Assembly: GCA_964629975.1 (NCBI GenBank)
Contig: CAZVUN010000001.1
Coordinates: 1-64,000 of the forward strand
DNA length: 64,000 nucleotides
Direction: 5' to 3'
Source of the DNA: G020354085 sp964629975
GTDB lineage: Bacteria; Pseudomonadota; Gammaproteobacteria; Acidiferrobacterales; Sulfurifustaceae
The notes beneath the pieces were generated by a model, which was not told the origin of the DNA, did not search any database, and saw only the letters and a program-made list of their open reading frames with translations. Shown piece after piece: positions 1 through 8,306 of this stretch. Each line of letters starts with the position of its first letter. Positions within the stretch are counted from its first letter, which is position 1. The position numbers were made by a program, and so were the translations under genes.

Positions 1-77
1 CCAACCACATCCGCCTGCGCAAGCGTTTCCTCAAGGAATCCGACCGCAAGCGCGCGGAACGCGCGAGCGTCGCGTAG
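1..77 (+). CDS. typA: TypA/BipA translational GTPase, C-terminal fragment
   Basis: Only the last 24 codons are in the window, read from base 3 and ending in TAG at 75-77. The peptide contains IRLRKR followed by SDRKRA, which matches the conserved C-terminal end of TypA/BipA, a ribosome-associated GTPase needed for growth under stress and low temperature. No catalytic part is visible, so the call rests on this short tail. A strong hairpin follows 27 bases after the stop, consistent with the end of a transcription unit. Confidence 0.7.
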   Translation, partial: NHIRLRKRFLKESDRKRAERASVA

Positions 78-103
78 CTCCCGCAATCGCACGTGACACG
101 CCC

Positions 104-130
104 GGGGCCTCGCCAGAGGCCCCCATGCGT
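104..130 (+). terminator. Hairpin terminator after typA
   Basis: An 8-bp perfect stem (ggggcctc / gaggcccc, 104-111 and 116-123) with a gcca loop is followed by a short T run at 130-133. It lies directly after the typA stop. The T tract is short, so termination may be inefficient. The rest of 134-398 holds no gene I can support and no recognisable regulatory motif. Confidence 0.6.
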
Positions 131-398
131 TTTCGCAGCCGCGTCGCGCCGATGCCCGTGCACGCGGGCGGTTGGGTCAAGAGAACGACGCCGCGTTGGA
201 CGTTAACGGCGGACGGTAGCGGCACCCGATCACCGGCCGTCTTGCTCCGACGGGATCAGCCGCCGCTTTCTAGTGCGTGGCGCCCAAGCGCGATGTGTTG
301 CTAGTGATGTGGTCGGGCACCGTGACCTGGCCCCGGCACGATGGCGGGAACACACTCCACCTCGTCACGCACGCACCCACCCCACACGGAATCTTCTG

Positions 399-1973
399 AT
401 GACGAACCCCACCCCGGCCGGTCATTCGCGCCCGTTCCTGGCGCGCGGTCTCGCGATCCAGGTCACCAGGATCGCGCTCGGGGTGGCCGGTTGCAGCGGT
501 AGTGGCTCGACGTCGACGTCGGGCGCACCGGCGCCGAGTCCGGGCCCGGGCACGCCGTCACCAGCACCCGCGCCGGCACCAACACCCACTCCCGCGCCAT
601 TGCCCGTGCCCAACCCGAACTACACCGGCGAGTGCCGCAGCCTCGCCGATGTCGCCGGCCTGCCGGCACGGCACGGGTGCGTGGGGCCGAATTCTACGGC
701 GCGTGCCGTCGAGAAACGCGCCAACGAGTGGAACGACTGGAACGGCACGAGCTCGGTTCTGTACCAGAGCTATCAGGGCAGTGTCGGCTTCGCCGGGATC
801 ATGCGCGCCTGGAGCGGCGCGGCCTACGACACGCAGCGCCAGTGGCTGATCGTGGCCGGCGGCGGGCATGCGGACGACGGCGGCAACGAGCTGCTCGCCT
901 TCGATCTGCCCAATCTGCGCTGGCGCCGCCTCACCGACCCGACACCCAATCCCGCGCGCATTGACACCGGTGCCTATCGCAACAGCGACAATACGCCGGT
1001 GTCGCGTCACACCTACGGCGACCTCGCGTATCTCACGGGTACGGACCGGTTGTGGATGTTCAGCGGCGCCGGCTGGTACAACGGCTGGTCCGTACCGGGT
1101 GCGTGGACCTTCAACCTTGCCGCCATCAATCCGGCCACGCCCGCCGCCAACGCCGCGGCCTGGGCGGCCTGGCAGGACCTGCGCTCGACGAACGAGCCGG
1201 CACCGGGCGTGGAGGAAATGTCGGTCTATGACCCGGTCAGCGGCCGCGTGTTCTGGCAACGCCAGGCCGGCGGGCTGTATTCACATCACCCGGCAAGCAA
1301 CACCTGGCAGCTGCACATCCCAGATGGCGGCACCAGCCTCAACAGCTTCATGGTGCTGCATCCGGGTCTGCGCCGTCTCTACCAGTTCAACGTCAGTGGC
1401 GGCAGCGCGCGCTACGCCACCCTGCCGGCCGATCTCGCGCAACCGATGAGCTTTACGGCCTTTACGCCCGCGGGCGAGAGCGCAATCGTATCCGCCGACA
1501 GCGCCGGTATCGAATACGACAGCACCGTCGGCGCGATCGTGGCCTACGCCGGCGGCAGCAGCGTGTACACCTTTGACACCGGCAACAACGGCTGGACGCG
1601 CATCGACCCGGCCGCCGGCAACCGCGCCGATCCCGGCGCGCGCACCGCGGCCGGCGGCGTGTTCGGGCGCTTTCGCTACTCGGCGCGCCACAACGTATAC
1701 GTGTACGTGGACGCGGTGAGCAGCAATGTCTATCACTACCGCCTCGCCCCGACCCCGACCGACTTCGCCACGCGCTGCGCCGACCCCCATGTCGTGCGCT
1801 GCTGGGATTTCGACAGCAGCGCCGACATTGGCACACCCGGTTTCTATCCGGCCGGTGACGGGTCGCTCTGCACCAACGGCGTGTGCAAGGCCCCATTTCC
1901 AAACGATCGACGTGCGCCGTCACTGCGGCGGGGCGCCAACGCGCCACACACCCGCGCGGCGTGCGCCAAGTGA
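399..1973 (+). CDS. Kelch/galactose-oxidase-like secreted lipoprotein, probably 3'-truncated
   Basis: The ATG at 399 is preferred because the open frame upstream of it shows no protein-like composition. The N terminus has a hydrophobic stretch ending in GVAGC, a plausible lipobox, followed by a roughly 40-residue Pro/Ala linker. The remainder resembles kelch beta-propeller proteins: repeated aromatic/Gly blades, including AGGGHADDGGNELLAFD, spread over about residues 130-470. After the segment RCWDFDSSADIG the sequence turns into Arg/Ala-rich, low-information protein and stops. Relatives that I recall often continue into a lectin/glucanase-like domain here, so the gene may be truncated. The substrate is unknown. 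Calling it a lipoprotein rather than an ordinary secreted protein is inference. Confidence 0.6.
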   Translation: MTNPTPAGHSRPFLARGLAIQVTRIALGVAGCSGSGSTSTSGAPAPSPGPGTPSPAPAPAPTPTPAPLPVPNPNYTGECRSLADVAGLPARHGCVGPNSTARAVEKRANEWNDWNGTSSVLYQSYQGSVGFAGIMRAWSGAAYDTQRQWLIVAGGGHADDGGNELLAFDLPNLRWRRLTDPTPNPARIDTGAYRNSDNTPVSRHTYGDLAYLTGTDRLWMFSGAGWYNGWSVPGAWTFNLAAINPATPAANAAAWAAWQDLRSTNEPAPGVEEMSVYDPVSGRVFWQRQAGGLYSHHPASNTWQLHIPDGGTSLNSFMVLHPGLRRLYQFNVSGGSARYATLPADLAQPMSFTAFTPAGESAIVSADSAGIEYDSTVGAIVAYAGGSSVYTFDTGNNGWTRIDPAAGNRADPGARTAAGGVFGRFRYSARHNVYVYVDAVSSNVYHYRLAPTPTDFATRCADPHVVRCWDFDSSADIGTPGFYPAGDGSLCTNGVCKAPFPNDRRAPSLRRGANAPHTRAACAK

Positions 1974-2070
1974 CGGGCGCTTAAGGTCTTCCCAGCAACC
2001 GCCGATATGGTACGGAACGTGCTCTTGTTTGGCTGAAGAACGTACCGTGCCGAAGGCACGCCGGCCTTCA

Positions 2071-2165
2071 GGTTCTGACAAAGGCAACCCGCGGCGAAAG
2101 GCGCGGGGCGCAAAGTCACCGGTCTAAAGGGCGTGGCCCTATGACAGCGGGATTGCCGGATACCC
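2071..2165 (+). promoter_or_regulatory. Cyclic-di-GMP class I riboswitch (GEMM-I)
   Basis: The stretch shows the GEMM-I signature in order: AAAGGCAACC, a stem closed by a GAAA tetraloop (cGAAAg, about 2095-2100), the joining segment GGGCGCAAAGTCACCGG, then TCTAAAG (tetraloop receptor), and finally ATGACAGCGGGATTGCCGG. The ends pair (GGCAA with TTGCC; GGT with ACC). It sits about 110 bases upstream of the PagP-like gene on the same strand. A GC-rich hairpin at roughly 2180-2204 (ggtgcggcgc / gcgccgcccacc) could be part of the expression platform. ON or OFF behaviour cannot be read from the sequence. Confidence 0.85.
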
Positions 2166-2273
2166 AGAGGAGGAGTGGTTGGTGCGGCGCGGTGCGCCGC
2201 CCACCGAACCGCGACCCCGGCCTGCGCGTCATGCCCACCCGCCCTTGCGGTGCTGTGTTGAACGGAGGGGTGC

Positions 2274-2807
2274 ATGGATTCGCAGGAAAAGCGATCGGTT
2301 TGCCCGTGGCTGCGGGTGCTGTTCGGCCTCGTGCTCGCGTCGCTGACGCTCGGCGCGCCCGCGAGCCGCGCGGATGAGCTCAGCCTGCTCATCAACGGCA
2401 AGGCCATCCATATCGATCCCCCGCCGCAAGCCCACTGGAACGAGAAGAACTGGGGCTTCGGGCTGCACTACGACTTCGCGCTGCTCAACGACAAATGGCT
2501 GCCGTTCCTGACGGCCTCCGGGTTCAAGGACTCCAATGAAAATCCGCAGTACTACGCGGGCGGCGGCATGATGCGCCGCTTCCCGGCCGGCGCCTCCTCG
2601 CGTGACCTGCATTTCGACGCAGGCGTCGTCGGCTTCGTGATGTACCGGGAGGACTTCAAGGACAACAAGCCGTTCCTGGGCGCGCTGCCGGCGGCCTCGA
2701 TCGGTGCCGGGCCCATGGCGCTCAACGTCACCTACGTGCCGCGCGTCGATCCGAAGATGGTCCCGATCATTTTCCTGCAGCTCAAGATCACGCTCGCCGA
2801 GTTCTGA
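2274..2807 (+). CDS. PagP-like outer-membrane lipid A acyltransferase family protein
   Basis: The 177-residue protein starts at ATG 2274 after a good ribosome site (ggagggg). It has a signal peptide with likely cleavage after SRA (residue 33). Its mature part resembles PagP, the outer-membrane eight-strand barrel that moves palmitate from phospholipid to lipid A. GFKDS (83-87) matches the PagP FKDS motif that holds its Asp-Ser pair, and LPAASIGAGP plus TYVP (138-156) match the PagP C-terminal strands. The catalytic His is not placed with certainty; His54 and His65 are candidates. The gene lies behind a c-di-GMP riboswitch, so its expression probably follows c-di-GMP. The enzymatic activity is inferred. 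Confidence 0.65.
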   Translation: MDSQEKRSVCPWLRVLFGLVLASLTLGAPASRADELSLLINGKAIHIDPPPQAHWNEKNWGFGLHYDFALLNDKWLPFLTASGFKDSNENPQYYAGGGMMRRFPAGASSRDLHFDAGVVGFVMYREDFKDNKPFLGALPAASIGAGPMALNVTYVPRVDPKMVPIIFLQLKITLAEF

Positions 2808-2863
2808 CCACGCATGCCCGGCGCGCACCGGGCCGCGCGCGCGGTGCGTGGTATTCTTCCGCC

Positions 2864-3619
2864 ATGTCTTCGTCTTCCGCCGTGGCACCGCCGGCTGCCG
2901 ACGCAGCCACGAGCGCGCGGGTCGCGGTGCTCGCGGACCCGCCGGGCGGCGCAACCGAGACCGCGGCCGCCGCGCTCGCCGCGCGCCTGCACCTGCCGCA
3001 CGCGACGGCACTCCCGGACGCTGAGCTGCTGCTGGTGTGCACGCCGCAGCGCCTCGAACTGCGCGCTGCGCGCATGGGGCCGGTATACGTGGATTTCACG
3101 GCGCGCCCCGCGTTGACGCGCCGCCAGCCACTCGCGCGCGCCATCGGCAGGCAAGCACGCACGGTCGTGGATGCCACGGCCGGCTTCGCGCAGGACGCCT
3201 TCCTGCTCGCCGGCCTGGGGCTGACGGTGACGGCGATCGAGCGCAACGCGGTGGTGGCGGCGCTGGTAGAGGATGGCCTGCGGCGCGCAGCGGGCGGCGC
3301 GCGTCTGCGCATCGTGTGCGCAGAGGCGGCCACGCTGCTGCCGCAGCTCGATCCGGCGCCGGATGTCGTGTATCTCGATCCGATGTTTCCGCCGAAGCGC
3401 AAGAAATCGGCGGCGGTGCGCAAGGAAATGCACGTGCTGCGCGCGCTGGTAGGGGCCGACACGGACACCCAGGCGCTCCTCGCCGCGGGCCTGCGCTGCG
3501 CGCGCCAGCGCGTCGTGGTCAAGCGCCCGGACGATGCCCCGCCGCTCGCGCCGCACCCAGCGGTCTCCTACCCCGGCAAGCTCGTGCGCTACGACGTCTA
3601 CCTGCCCGTGCGCCGCTGA
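2864..3619 (+). CDS. rsmJ: 16S rRNA (guanine-1516-N2)-methyltransferase RsmJ
   Basis: The protein is a SAM-dependent methyltransferase that modifies G1516 of 16S rRNA in the small-subunit decoding region. The SAM-binding motif VVDATAGFAQDAF is at residues 101-113, an acidic ribose contact (ER) at 126, and the catalytic-region motif YLDPMFPPKRKKSA begins at 170; DPMFP is diagnostic of this family. Its 251 residues fit the usual length. The alanine-rich first 20 residues are weakly conserved, so a slightly later start is possible. It stands alone after the PagP-like gene with a 56-base gap. Confidence 0.93.
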   Translation: MSSSSAVAPPAADAATSARVAVLADPPGGATETAAAALAARLHLPHATALPDAELLLVCTPQRLELRAARMGPVYVDFTARPALTRRQPLARAIGRQARTVVDATAGFAQDAFLLAGLGLTVTAIERNAVVAALVEDGLRRAAGGARLRIVCAEAATLLPQLDPAPDVVYLDPMFPPKRKKSAAVRKEMHVLRALVGADTDTQALLAAGLRCARQRVVVKRPDDAPPLAPHPAVSYPGKLVRYDVYLPVRR

Positions 3620-3799
3620 CCGCACCTGCACGCGATCTTGGCACGCGCGCTGCGTCCCCACCATCTGCACAATCCCTGCCCGATTTTTCCATAGCACCAC
3701 GAACCGTGCAGGTATGCGTCCGGACCCGCTGGCCGGCGCGACCAAGCGCGCCTATGCTGGCCACGCAGTCGGTCTCGAGGAGGCCCGCCGTGAACCAGC

Positions 3800-3816
3800 G
3801 CCTACGCGTCGTAGGC
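3800..3816 (+). repeat. Perfect hairpin just upstream of a ribosome binding site
   Basis: GCCTACG-cgt-CGTAGGC forms a 7-bp stem that ends one base before the AAGGAG ribosome site of the DUF1269 gene. It could affect translation initiation. The 12-mer AGCGCCTACGCG (3797-3808) recurs in the hairpin at 30713-30744. Confidence 0.45.
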
Positions 3817-3828
3817 AAGGAGCTACTG

Positions 3829-4341
3829 ATGAGAAGACGACTCTATTTCCTGCTGCCCGACGTCGAGCGAGCGCGCCAGGCAGTCGACGAGCTGTTGCTC
3901 GCCCGCATTGATGAGAACCATATCCACGTGCTCGCGCGCGACGGCGCGGCGCTCAACGATCTGCCGGAGGCCACGTTCCTGCAGAAGAGCGACACCATGC
4001 ACGGCATTCGCTCGGGCATGATCCTGGGCGGCGCCGTCGGTGCGGTGGCCGGCGCGGTGGCGGTGTTGTTTCCACCGAGCGGCGCGGTCATGCAGCTCGG
4101 TGTGATGCTCGCCACGGGCGCGGTCGGCGCCATACTCGGCGGCTGGTGCGCGGGCGTGATCGGCGCGGACGTGCCGAACACGGACCTGCGCGCGTTTCGC
4201 GACGCCATCAGCCAGGGCAAGGTCCTCATGATCGTCGACATTCCCAAGGCGCGCGTCGAGGAGATCACGCGACTGGTCGAGCGTCGCCATCCGGAAGCCG
4301 ACATGCGCGGGCTCGAACCGACCATTCCCGCCTTCCCCTAG
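3829..4341 (+). CDS. DUF1269-type membrane protein
   Basis: The 170-residue protein starts at ATG 3829, six bases after AAGGAG. It has an N-terminal alpha/beta portion (LYFLLPDVERARQAVDEL), then two Gly/Ala-rich hydrophobic segments (about residues 62-112, with GGAVGAVAGAVAVL), and a second soluble portion, VLMIVDIPKARVEEITRL. This ferredoxin-like half, glycine-rich membrane hairpin, soluble half layout is that of DUF1269 inner-membrane proteins. No enzymatic motif is visible and the function is unknown. The C terminus PTIPAFP is conserved in the family as I know it. A strong terminator follows, so it is probably monocistronic. Confidence 0.75.
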   Translation: MRRRLYFLLPDVERARQAVDELLLARIDENHIHVLARDGAALNDLPEATFLQKSDTMHGIRSGMILGGAVGAVAGAVAVLFPPSGAVMQLGVMLATGAVGAILGGWCAGVIGADVPNTDLRAFRDAISQGKVLMIVDIPKARVEEITRLVERRHPEADMRGLEPTIPAFP

Positions 4342-4366
4342 TCGCGCACGCACCGGCCGAGGCATA

Positions 4367-4396
4367 CGCCCCGCCACACGGCGGGGCGTTCCTTTC
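4367..4396 (+). terminator. Rho-independent terminator
   Basis: A 9-bp perfect stem CGCCCCGCC / GGCGGGGCG with an ACAC loop is followed by ttcctttcc. It ends the DUF1269 transcription unit. Confidence 0.8.
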
Positions 4397-4487
4397 CCGC
4401 CCGGGGCGCGGCGCGGCCGGCGCCGGGGCCATGCTAAGCTCGTGGCCGCATGCGCTCTGCCCACTGTTGTGCGCCACGGGTTTGTTG

Positions 4488-5207
4488 ATGGCCGAGGCCT
4501 GGTTCTACTTCCCGGGGCTGACGAGCGCCCCTGCGCGGGTGACCTTGAGCGGCGAGGAGGCGCAGCACGCCGCGGCAGCGCGCCGGCTGCGCCCGGGCGA
4601 TACGGTCACGCTGTTTGACGGCGCCGGCACCGTGGCGCACGCCGATATCGTCGGCGCCGGCGCGCGATCCGTCGAGCTCGTGCTGCACGCCGCCCAACGC
4701 CAGCCGCCGCCGCTGCCTCTGCATCTTGCGTGCGCCCTGCCCAAGGGTGACCGGCAAGCCACCCTGCTCGACATGGCCACGCAACTCGGCATGACGGATT
4801 TCACGCCGCTCCGCTGCGCGCACAGCGTGGTCACCCCGGGTCCGAACAGCGCGGCGCGCTGGCAGCGCCTGTGCCTGGAGGCCTGCAAGCAGAGCCGGCG
4901 CGCGTACCTGCCGCGCCTGCACGGTGCGCTCGCACCCGCGTCGGTCGCCGCCGCGCGCGGCACGCTGCCCGTGCTCATCGCGCATCCCGACGGCGTGCCG
5001 TTCGCACGACTGCGCGCGCCGCTTCGCGCCGGGGCCATTTTACTGATCGGCCCGGAGGGCGGATTCACGCCGGAGGAAGTGGCCGCGGTGCGCGCGGCGG
5101 GCGGCGAGGCGGTCGCACTCGGACCGGCGGTGCTGCGCATCGAGACCGCGGCCACGGTGCTGCTCGCCTTGGTCGCCGAGCAGCTGCGCGCGACGACCCC
5201 GGGTTAG
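4488..5207 (+). CDS. rsmE: 16S rRNA (uracil-1498-N3)-methyltransferase RsmE
   Basis: The enzyme methylates N3 of U1498 in 16S rRNA of the 30S subunit using SAM. The ATG at 4488 gives the expected start (MAEAWFYFPG aligns with the usual R-x-F/Y N terminus). An N-terminal PUA-like part covers about residues 1-70. The SPOUT/trefoil-knot core carries CKQSRR (133-138), GPEGGF (188-193) and LGPAVLRIETA (211-221), the family's SAM-binding knot signature. At 239 residues it has normal length. It converges with the ATP-grasp gene, leaving only 6 bases between the two stops. Confidence 0.95.
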   Translation: MAEAWFYFPGLTSAPARVTLSGEEAQHAAAARRLRPGDTVTLFDGAGTVAHADIVGAGARSVELVLHAAQRQPPPLPLHLACALPKGDRQATLLDMATQLGMTDFTPLRCAHSVVTPGPNSAARWQRLCLEACKQSRRAYLPRLHGALAPASVAAARGTLPVLIAHPDGVPFARLRAPLRAGAILLIGPEGGFTPEEVAAVRAAGGEAVALGPAVLRIETAATVLLALVAEQLRATTPG

Positions 5208-5213
5208 TGGGGC

Positions 5214-6760
5214 TCACCCCTGCAACTGCGCCTTCCACAGCGGCGCCACCACGATGCGCAGTGCGGCATGCGCGGCACGCAGGGCGTGCTCGGCCTCGGC
5301 CACGCTCGGGGCATGCGCGAAGATGAATCCGAGATAGCTCGCGCCTTCCGGCAGCGGCACCAGCTCGTAACCCTCGCGCACCTCGATGCGCACCTCGTCG
5401 ATGTACGGCACGCGCTCGGCGGCGAGCACGCCTTCCACGCGCCGCAGGATGCCGGCCTGCGGAATCGGGATCATCAGCACGCCCGCGGCGCCAGCGCTCG
5501 TCCCNNNNNNNNNNNNNNNNNNNNNNNNNNNNNNNNNNNNNNNNNNNNNNNNNNNNNNNNNNNNNNNNNNNNNNNNNNNNNNNNNNNNNNNNNNNNNNNN
5601 NNNNTGCCGGCCTGCGGAATCGGGATCATCAGCACGCCCGCGGCGCCAGCGCTCGTCCCGGCAACTGCTCCCGGCGTTGCTCTACCTCCCGCCATCCCTG
5701 GCGGTCGCCCCGGCGCGCCTGGACTCGTGCATCCCTGCACGTCGCCCGCGGCGCCGTCCTGCAGGCGCGGCGCGAGCGGGCGGCCGAGCGCGTGCGCGAG
5801 CACCAGCTCCTCGAGCCCGTAGCCGGTGCCGAAGCGCAGCAGCCGGCCGCACAATCCACCGATCGTGCGTGCGGCGACCTCCAGGATCCAGACACCTTCG
5901 TCGTTGATGCGGCACTCGGCGTGGATGGGGCCATGCGCGAGGCCATAGGCGCGGCAGGCGGCGAGAATGCCCGCGTGCAGTTGCGCCTGCACTGCCGGTG
6001 CCAGGCGCGTGGGCGTGAGGTAGTACGTCTCCTCGAAGAACGGTCCATCGAGCGGGTCAGGCTTGTCGAAGATCGCGAGGATCTGGAGCGCACCGTCGGT
6101 GAGCAGTCCCTCCACCGCGACCTCGAAACCCGGGACGAAGCGCTCGACGAGCAGGTAGCGCCGCTCCTCGCCGTGTGCCTCGCCCGCGAGCAGACATTCG
6201 ACGCGCGCGCATGCGCGCAGCAACTGCGCACGGTTGTCGGCGCGGATCACCCCACGGCTGGCCGACATCGCTACCGGCTTGACCACGCAGGGGAACTCGA
6301 GCGCGTCGAGCTGCCTGGCCAGTGGCTGTTCGAGATCGAGGCGCCAATGGCGCGGCACCGCGACACCGGCGCGCGCGAGCTGCGCGCGCGCCAGGTCCTT
6401 GCGCCGCGCCAGACGCGCCGCCTGCGGCGGGTTGTGCGGCAGGCCGAGTGCGTGCGCCACTGTCGCAGCGAGCTCGGCGGTGGCATCGTCGGTACCAATG
6501 ACCGCGGCGATTGGCCGGGCCGCCACCACCGCGAGCAAGCGTGCCACGGCCGCGTCATGGTCGGCGAGATCGATATTGATGCCATCGACGCCGCTGGCCG
6601 CGATGGCATGCTCGCCGTGCGAGGCGAGCAGCAGCTCCACGCCCAACCTGGCCGCGGCGGTGACGAAGGGCGCGATGCGATAGCTGCTGTGCGGCGCGAT
6701 GATCAACACGCGTGCGCCCGCCATGGCCTGCAACGCGGGGTCGGCGGATACCTGATTCAT
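5214..6760 (-). CDS. ATP-grasp domain protein, reading frame split by an assembly gap
   Basis: The frame starts at ATG 6760. An N-terminal domain begins with VLIIAPHSSYRIAPFVTAAARLG and contains AVIGTDDATAEL. An ATP-grasp fold follows: FPCVVKPVAMSASRGV, then LVERFVPGFEVAVEGLL, and a metal-binding HAECRINDEGVWILEVAART. The end carries a GYELVPLPEGASYLGFIFA segment. The run of Ns at 5505-5604 interrupts the frame. Removing one 55-base duplicate plus the Ns (155 bases) restores one uninterrupted frame of about 463 codons. Proteins of this layout ligate a carboxylate to an amine or thiol with ATP; the substrate cannot be told. No operon partner is evident. Confidence 0.75.
5450..5659. repeat. Identical 55-base copies flanking a 100-N gap
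   Basis: Bases 5450-5504 and 5605-5659 are identical over 55 bases, and 5505-5604 is exactly 100 Ns. This is the expected footprint of two contigs overlapping by one k-mer (k=55) that were scaffolded with a default gap instead of being merged. It is not a biological repeat. Confidence 0.9.
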
Positions 6761-6857
6761 GCTGTCTCGGGGACGGCGCGCGAAGGCGCGTGGTCTGGCA
6801 CGAACGACGGGGACATCACCCCACCCGGCGCGGGGCCCCGGGCCGCGCGTGACCGGG

Positions 6858-7229
6858 TTACTTGCCGAGGCGGGCGACCGGCAGCTCCGGGGCGACCGGC
6901 TTGGTTCCCGGCTGGGCCGGGAACACCACGTCGACCAGGCTGAAGTAGGTTTCCTGATCGATGTTGCTGAAGCTTACGCCCGCGCCGTTATCGGTGACCC
7001 GGCGGATGACCGCGGGCAGGCGGAAACTCTTGGGCTGGCCCTTGGAGCTGAGTGTCAGCGACAGCTCGACCTTTTGGCCGCTGAACGGCAGGTCTTCCGG
7101 GGCCGCCTCGATGAAAGCGCCGGTGACGCTCAAGTCCCGGACGGTGCAGATCACGGCCGACGCCTGGTAGTTGAGCACGGCATCGAGCTCGATCGGCATG
7201 CGCGAATTGTTGCGACGTTCGTTTGCCAT
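6858..7229 (-). CDS. PilZ domain protein, putative c-di-GMP receptor
   Basis: The ATG at 7229 follows a purine-rich ribosome site (gggggag). The 123-residue protein is a single PilZ domain. It has the N-terminal arginine motif ERRNNSR and the second binding motif DLSVTGAF (D-x-S-x-x-G), both of which contact c-di-GMP in this family. The C-terminal 20 residues are Pro/Ala-rich. It stands alone between the ATP-grasp gene and rlmJ, so its target is unknown. A second PilZ gene at 15438 and the riboswitch at 2071 indicate that c-di-GMP signalling is active in the organism. Confidence 0.88.
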   Translation of the reverse strand: MANERRNNSRMPIELDAVLNYQASAVICTVRDLSVTGAFIEAAPEDLPFSGQKVELSLTLSSKGQPKSFRLPAVIRRVTDNGAGVSFSNIDQETYFSLVDVVFPAQPGTKPVAPELPVARLGK

Positions 7230-7392
7230 TACTCCCCCTCTTCGCCTGGCCCGGGCGTCGGCGCGCCGTCGTTCGGGTTTCACCGCCGCGCCCAAACGAC
7301 TGCATTGAGGCGACATGCATAAATTACTCGCTTCGCCAGTTCCTGTCGACAGTCGGTCGCTGCCAGCGGATAGACGGTTTCATTATTGTGAC

Positions 7393-8247
7393 TTATTCCG
7401 TCGCCAACCACTCCAGGCGGTGACTGGCGACAGAATCTTGACGCAACAGCGTGGCGAGCTGCGCGAGCCGCGGCGCGAGAGCCTGATCGAATTGCCAGGG
7501 GGGATTCACGATCACCATGCCGCAGCCGTTCATCCGCAGGGCACTGTCGCGCGGATGGGGCGAGAACTCGGCCACCAGCAGCTTGCGCATGCCGCTGGCG
7601 CGCAGCGCGCGGTGCAAGGCGGCCACCGGCGGCTGGGTCTTTATCGGGTACCAAAGGGCGTACACGCCACTGTTCCAACGCGCCTGCGCCGCGACCAGCG
7701 CCTCGGCCGCGCGCGCGAATTCGTCCGGCTGTTCAAAGGGTGGATCGATCAACACCAGGCCGCGGCGTTCGGGCGGTGGCAGGAAGGCCTTGAGCGCGGC
7801 ATAGCCATCGCGCAGGTGCACCGCCACTTGGCGGTCGCCGGCGAACTCGTCCTTCAGATGCGCGTACTCTTGCGGGTGCAGCTCGCACAGCACCATGCGG
7901 TCCTGCGGGCGCAGGAAGTAGCGTACGAGGCGCGGCGAGCCGGGGTAGAAACGCAGGTGGCCGTCGGCGTTTAGCGCACGCACGGCTGCCAGGTAATCGG
8001 TGAACGCGGGGGGCGGGGCCGACGCCCATAGACGCGCGATGCCGTGCTGGAATTCACCGGTCTTGCGCGCGGCCTCGGCGGCGAGATCGTAGCGACCTGC
8101 GCCGGCATGGGTGTCGAGGTAGCAGAACGGCTTGTCTTTCGCGGCCAGTGCCCTGACGAGCAACGTCACGACAACGTGCTTGAACACGTCGGCGAAGTTG
8201 CCTGCATGGAAACCGTGGCGGTAGTTCACGACCAATGAGTCTTGCAC
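7393..8247 (-). CDS. rlmJ: 23S rRNA (adenine-2030-N6)-methyltransferase RlmJ
   Basis: RlmJ methylates A2030 of 23S rRNA before 50S assembly. The conserved N terminus NYRHGFHAGNFADVFKH, the SAM site YLDTHAGAGRYDL and the catalytic loop LIDPPFEQPDEF (N6-adenine type D-P-P-F) are all present. The GTG at 8247 gives 284 residues. A second GTG at 8229 would give the more usual start at MNYRHG. Neither has a strong ribosome site, although ggggg precedes the first, so the start is uncertain by six codons. No operon partner. Confidence 0.93.
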   Translation of the reverse strand: MQDSLVVNYRHGFHAGNFADVFKHVVVTLLVRALAAKDKPFCYLDTHAGAGRYDLAAEAARKTGEFQHGIARLWASAPPPAFTDYLAAVRALNADGHLRFYPGSPRLVRYFLRPQDRMVLCELHPQEYAHLKDEFAGDRQVAVHLRDGYAALKAFLPPPERRGLVLIDPPFEQPDEFARAAEALVAAQARWNSGVYALWYPIKTQPPVAALHRALRASGMRKLLVAEFSPHPRDSALRMNGCGMVIVNPPWQFDQALAPRLAQLATLLRQDSVASHRLEWLATE

Positions 8248-8306
8248 CGACCCCCGCTGCGGGCGGGCGGGGGCGCAACGTCATGGCACGGCGGCCGTGG
8301 GCGCGA

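Noticed and set aside
5450..5659. Direct repeat around the gap as a possible attachment site or mobile-element target duplication
   Set aside because: Exact 55-base length and a 100-N spacer fit an assembly junction better, and collapsing it restores a gene.
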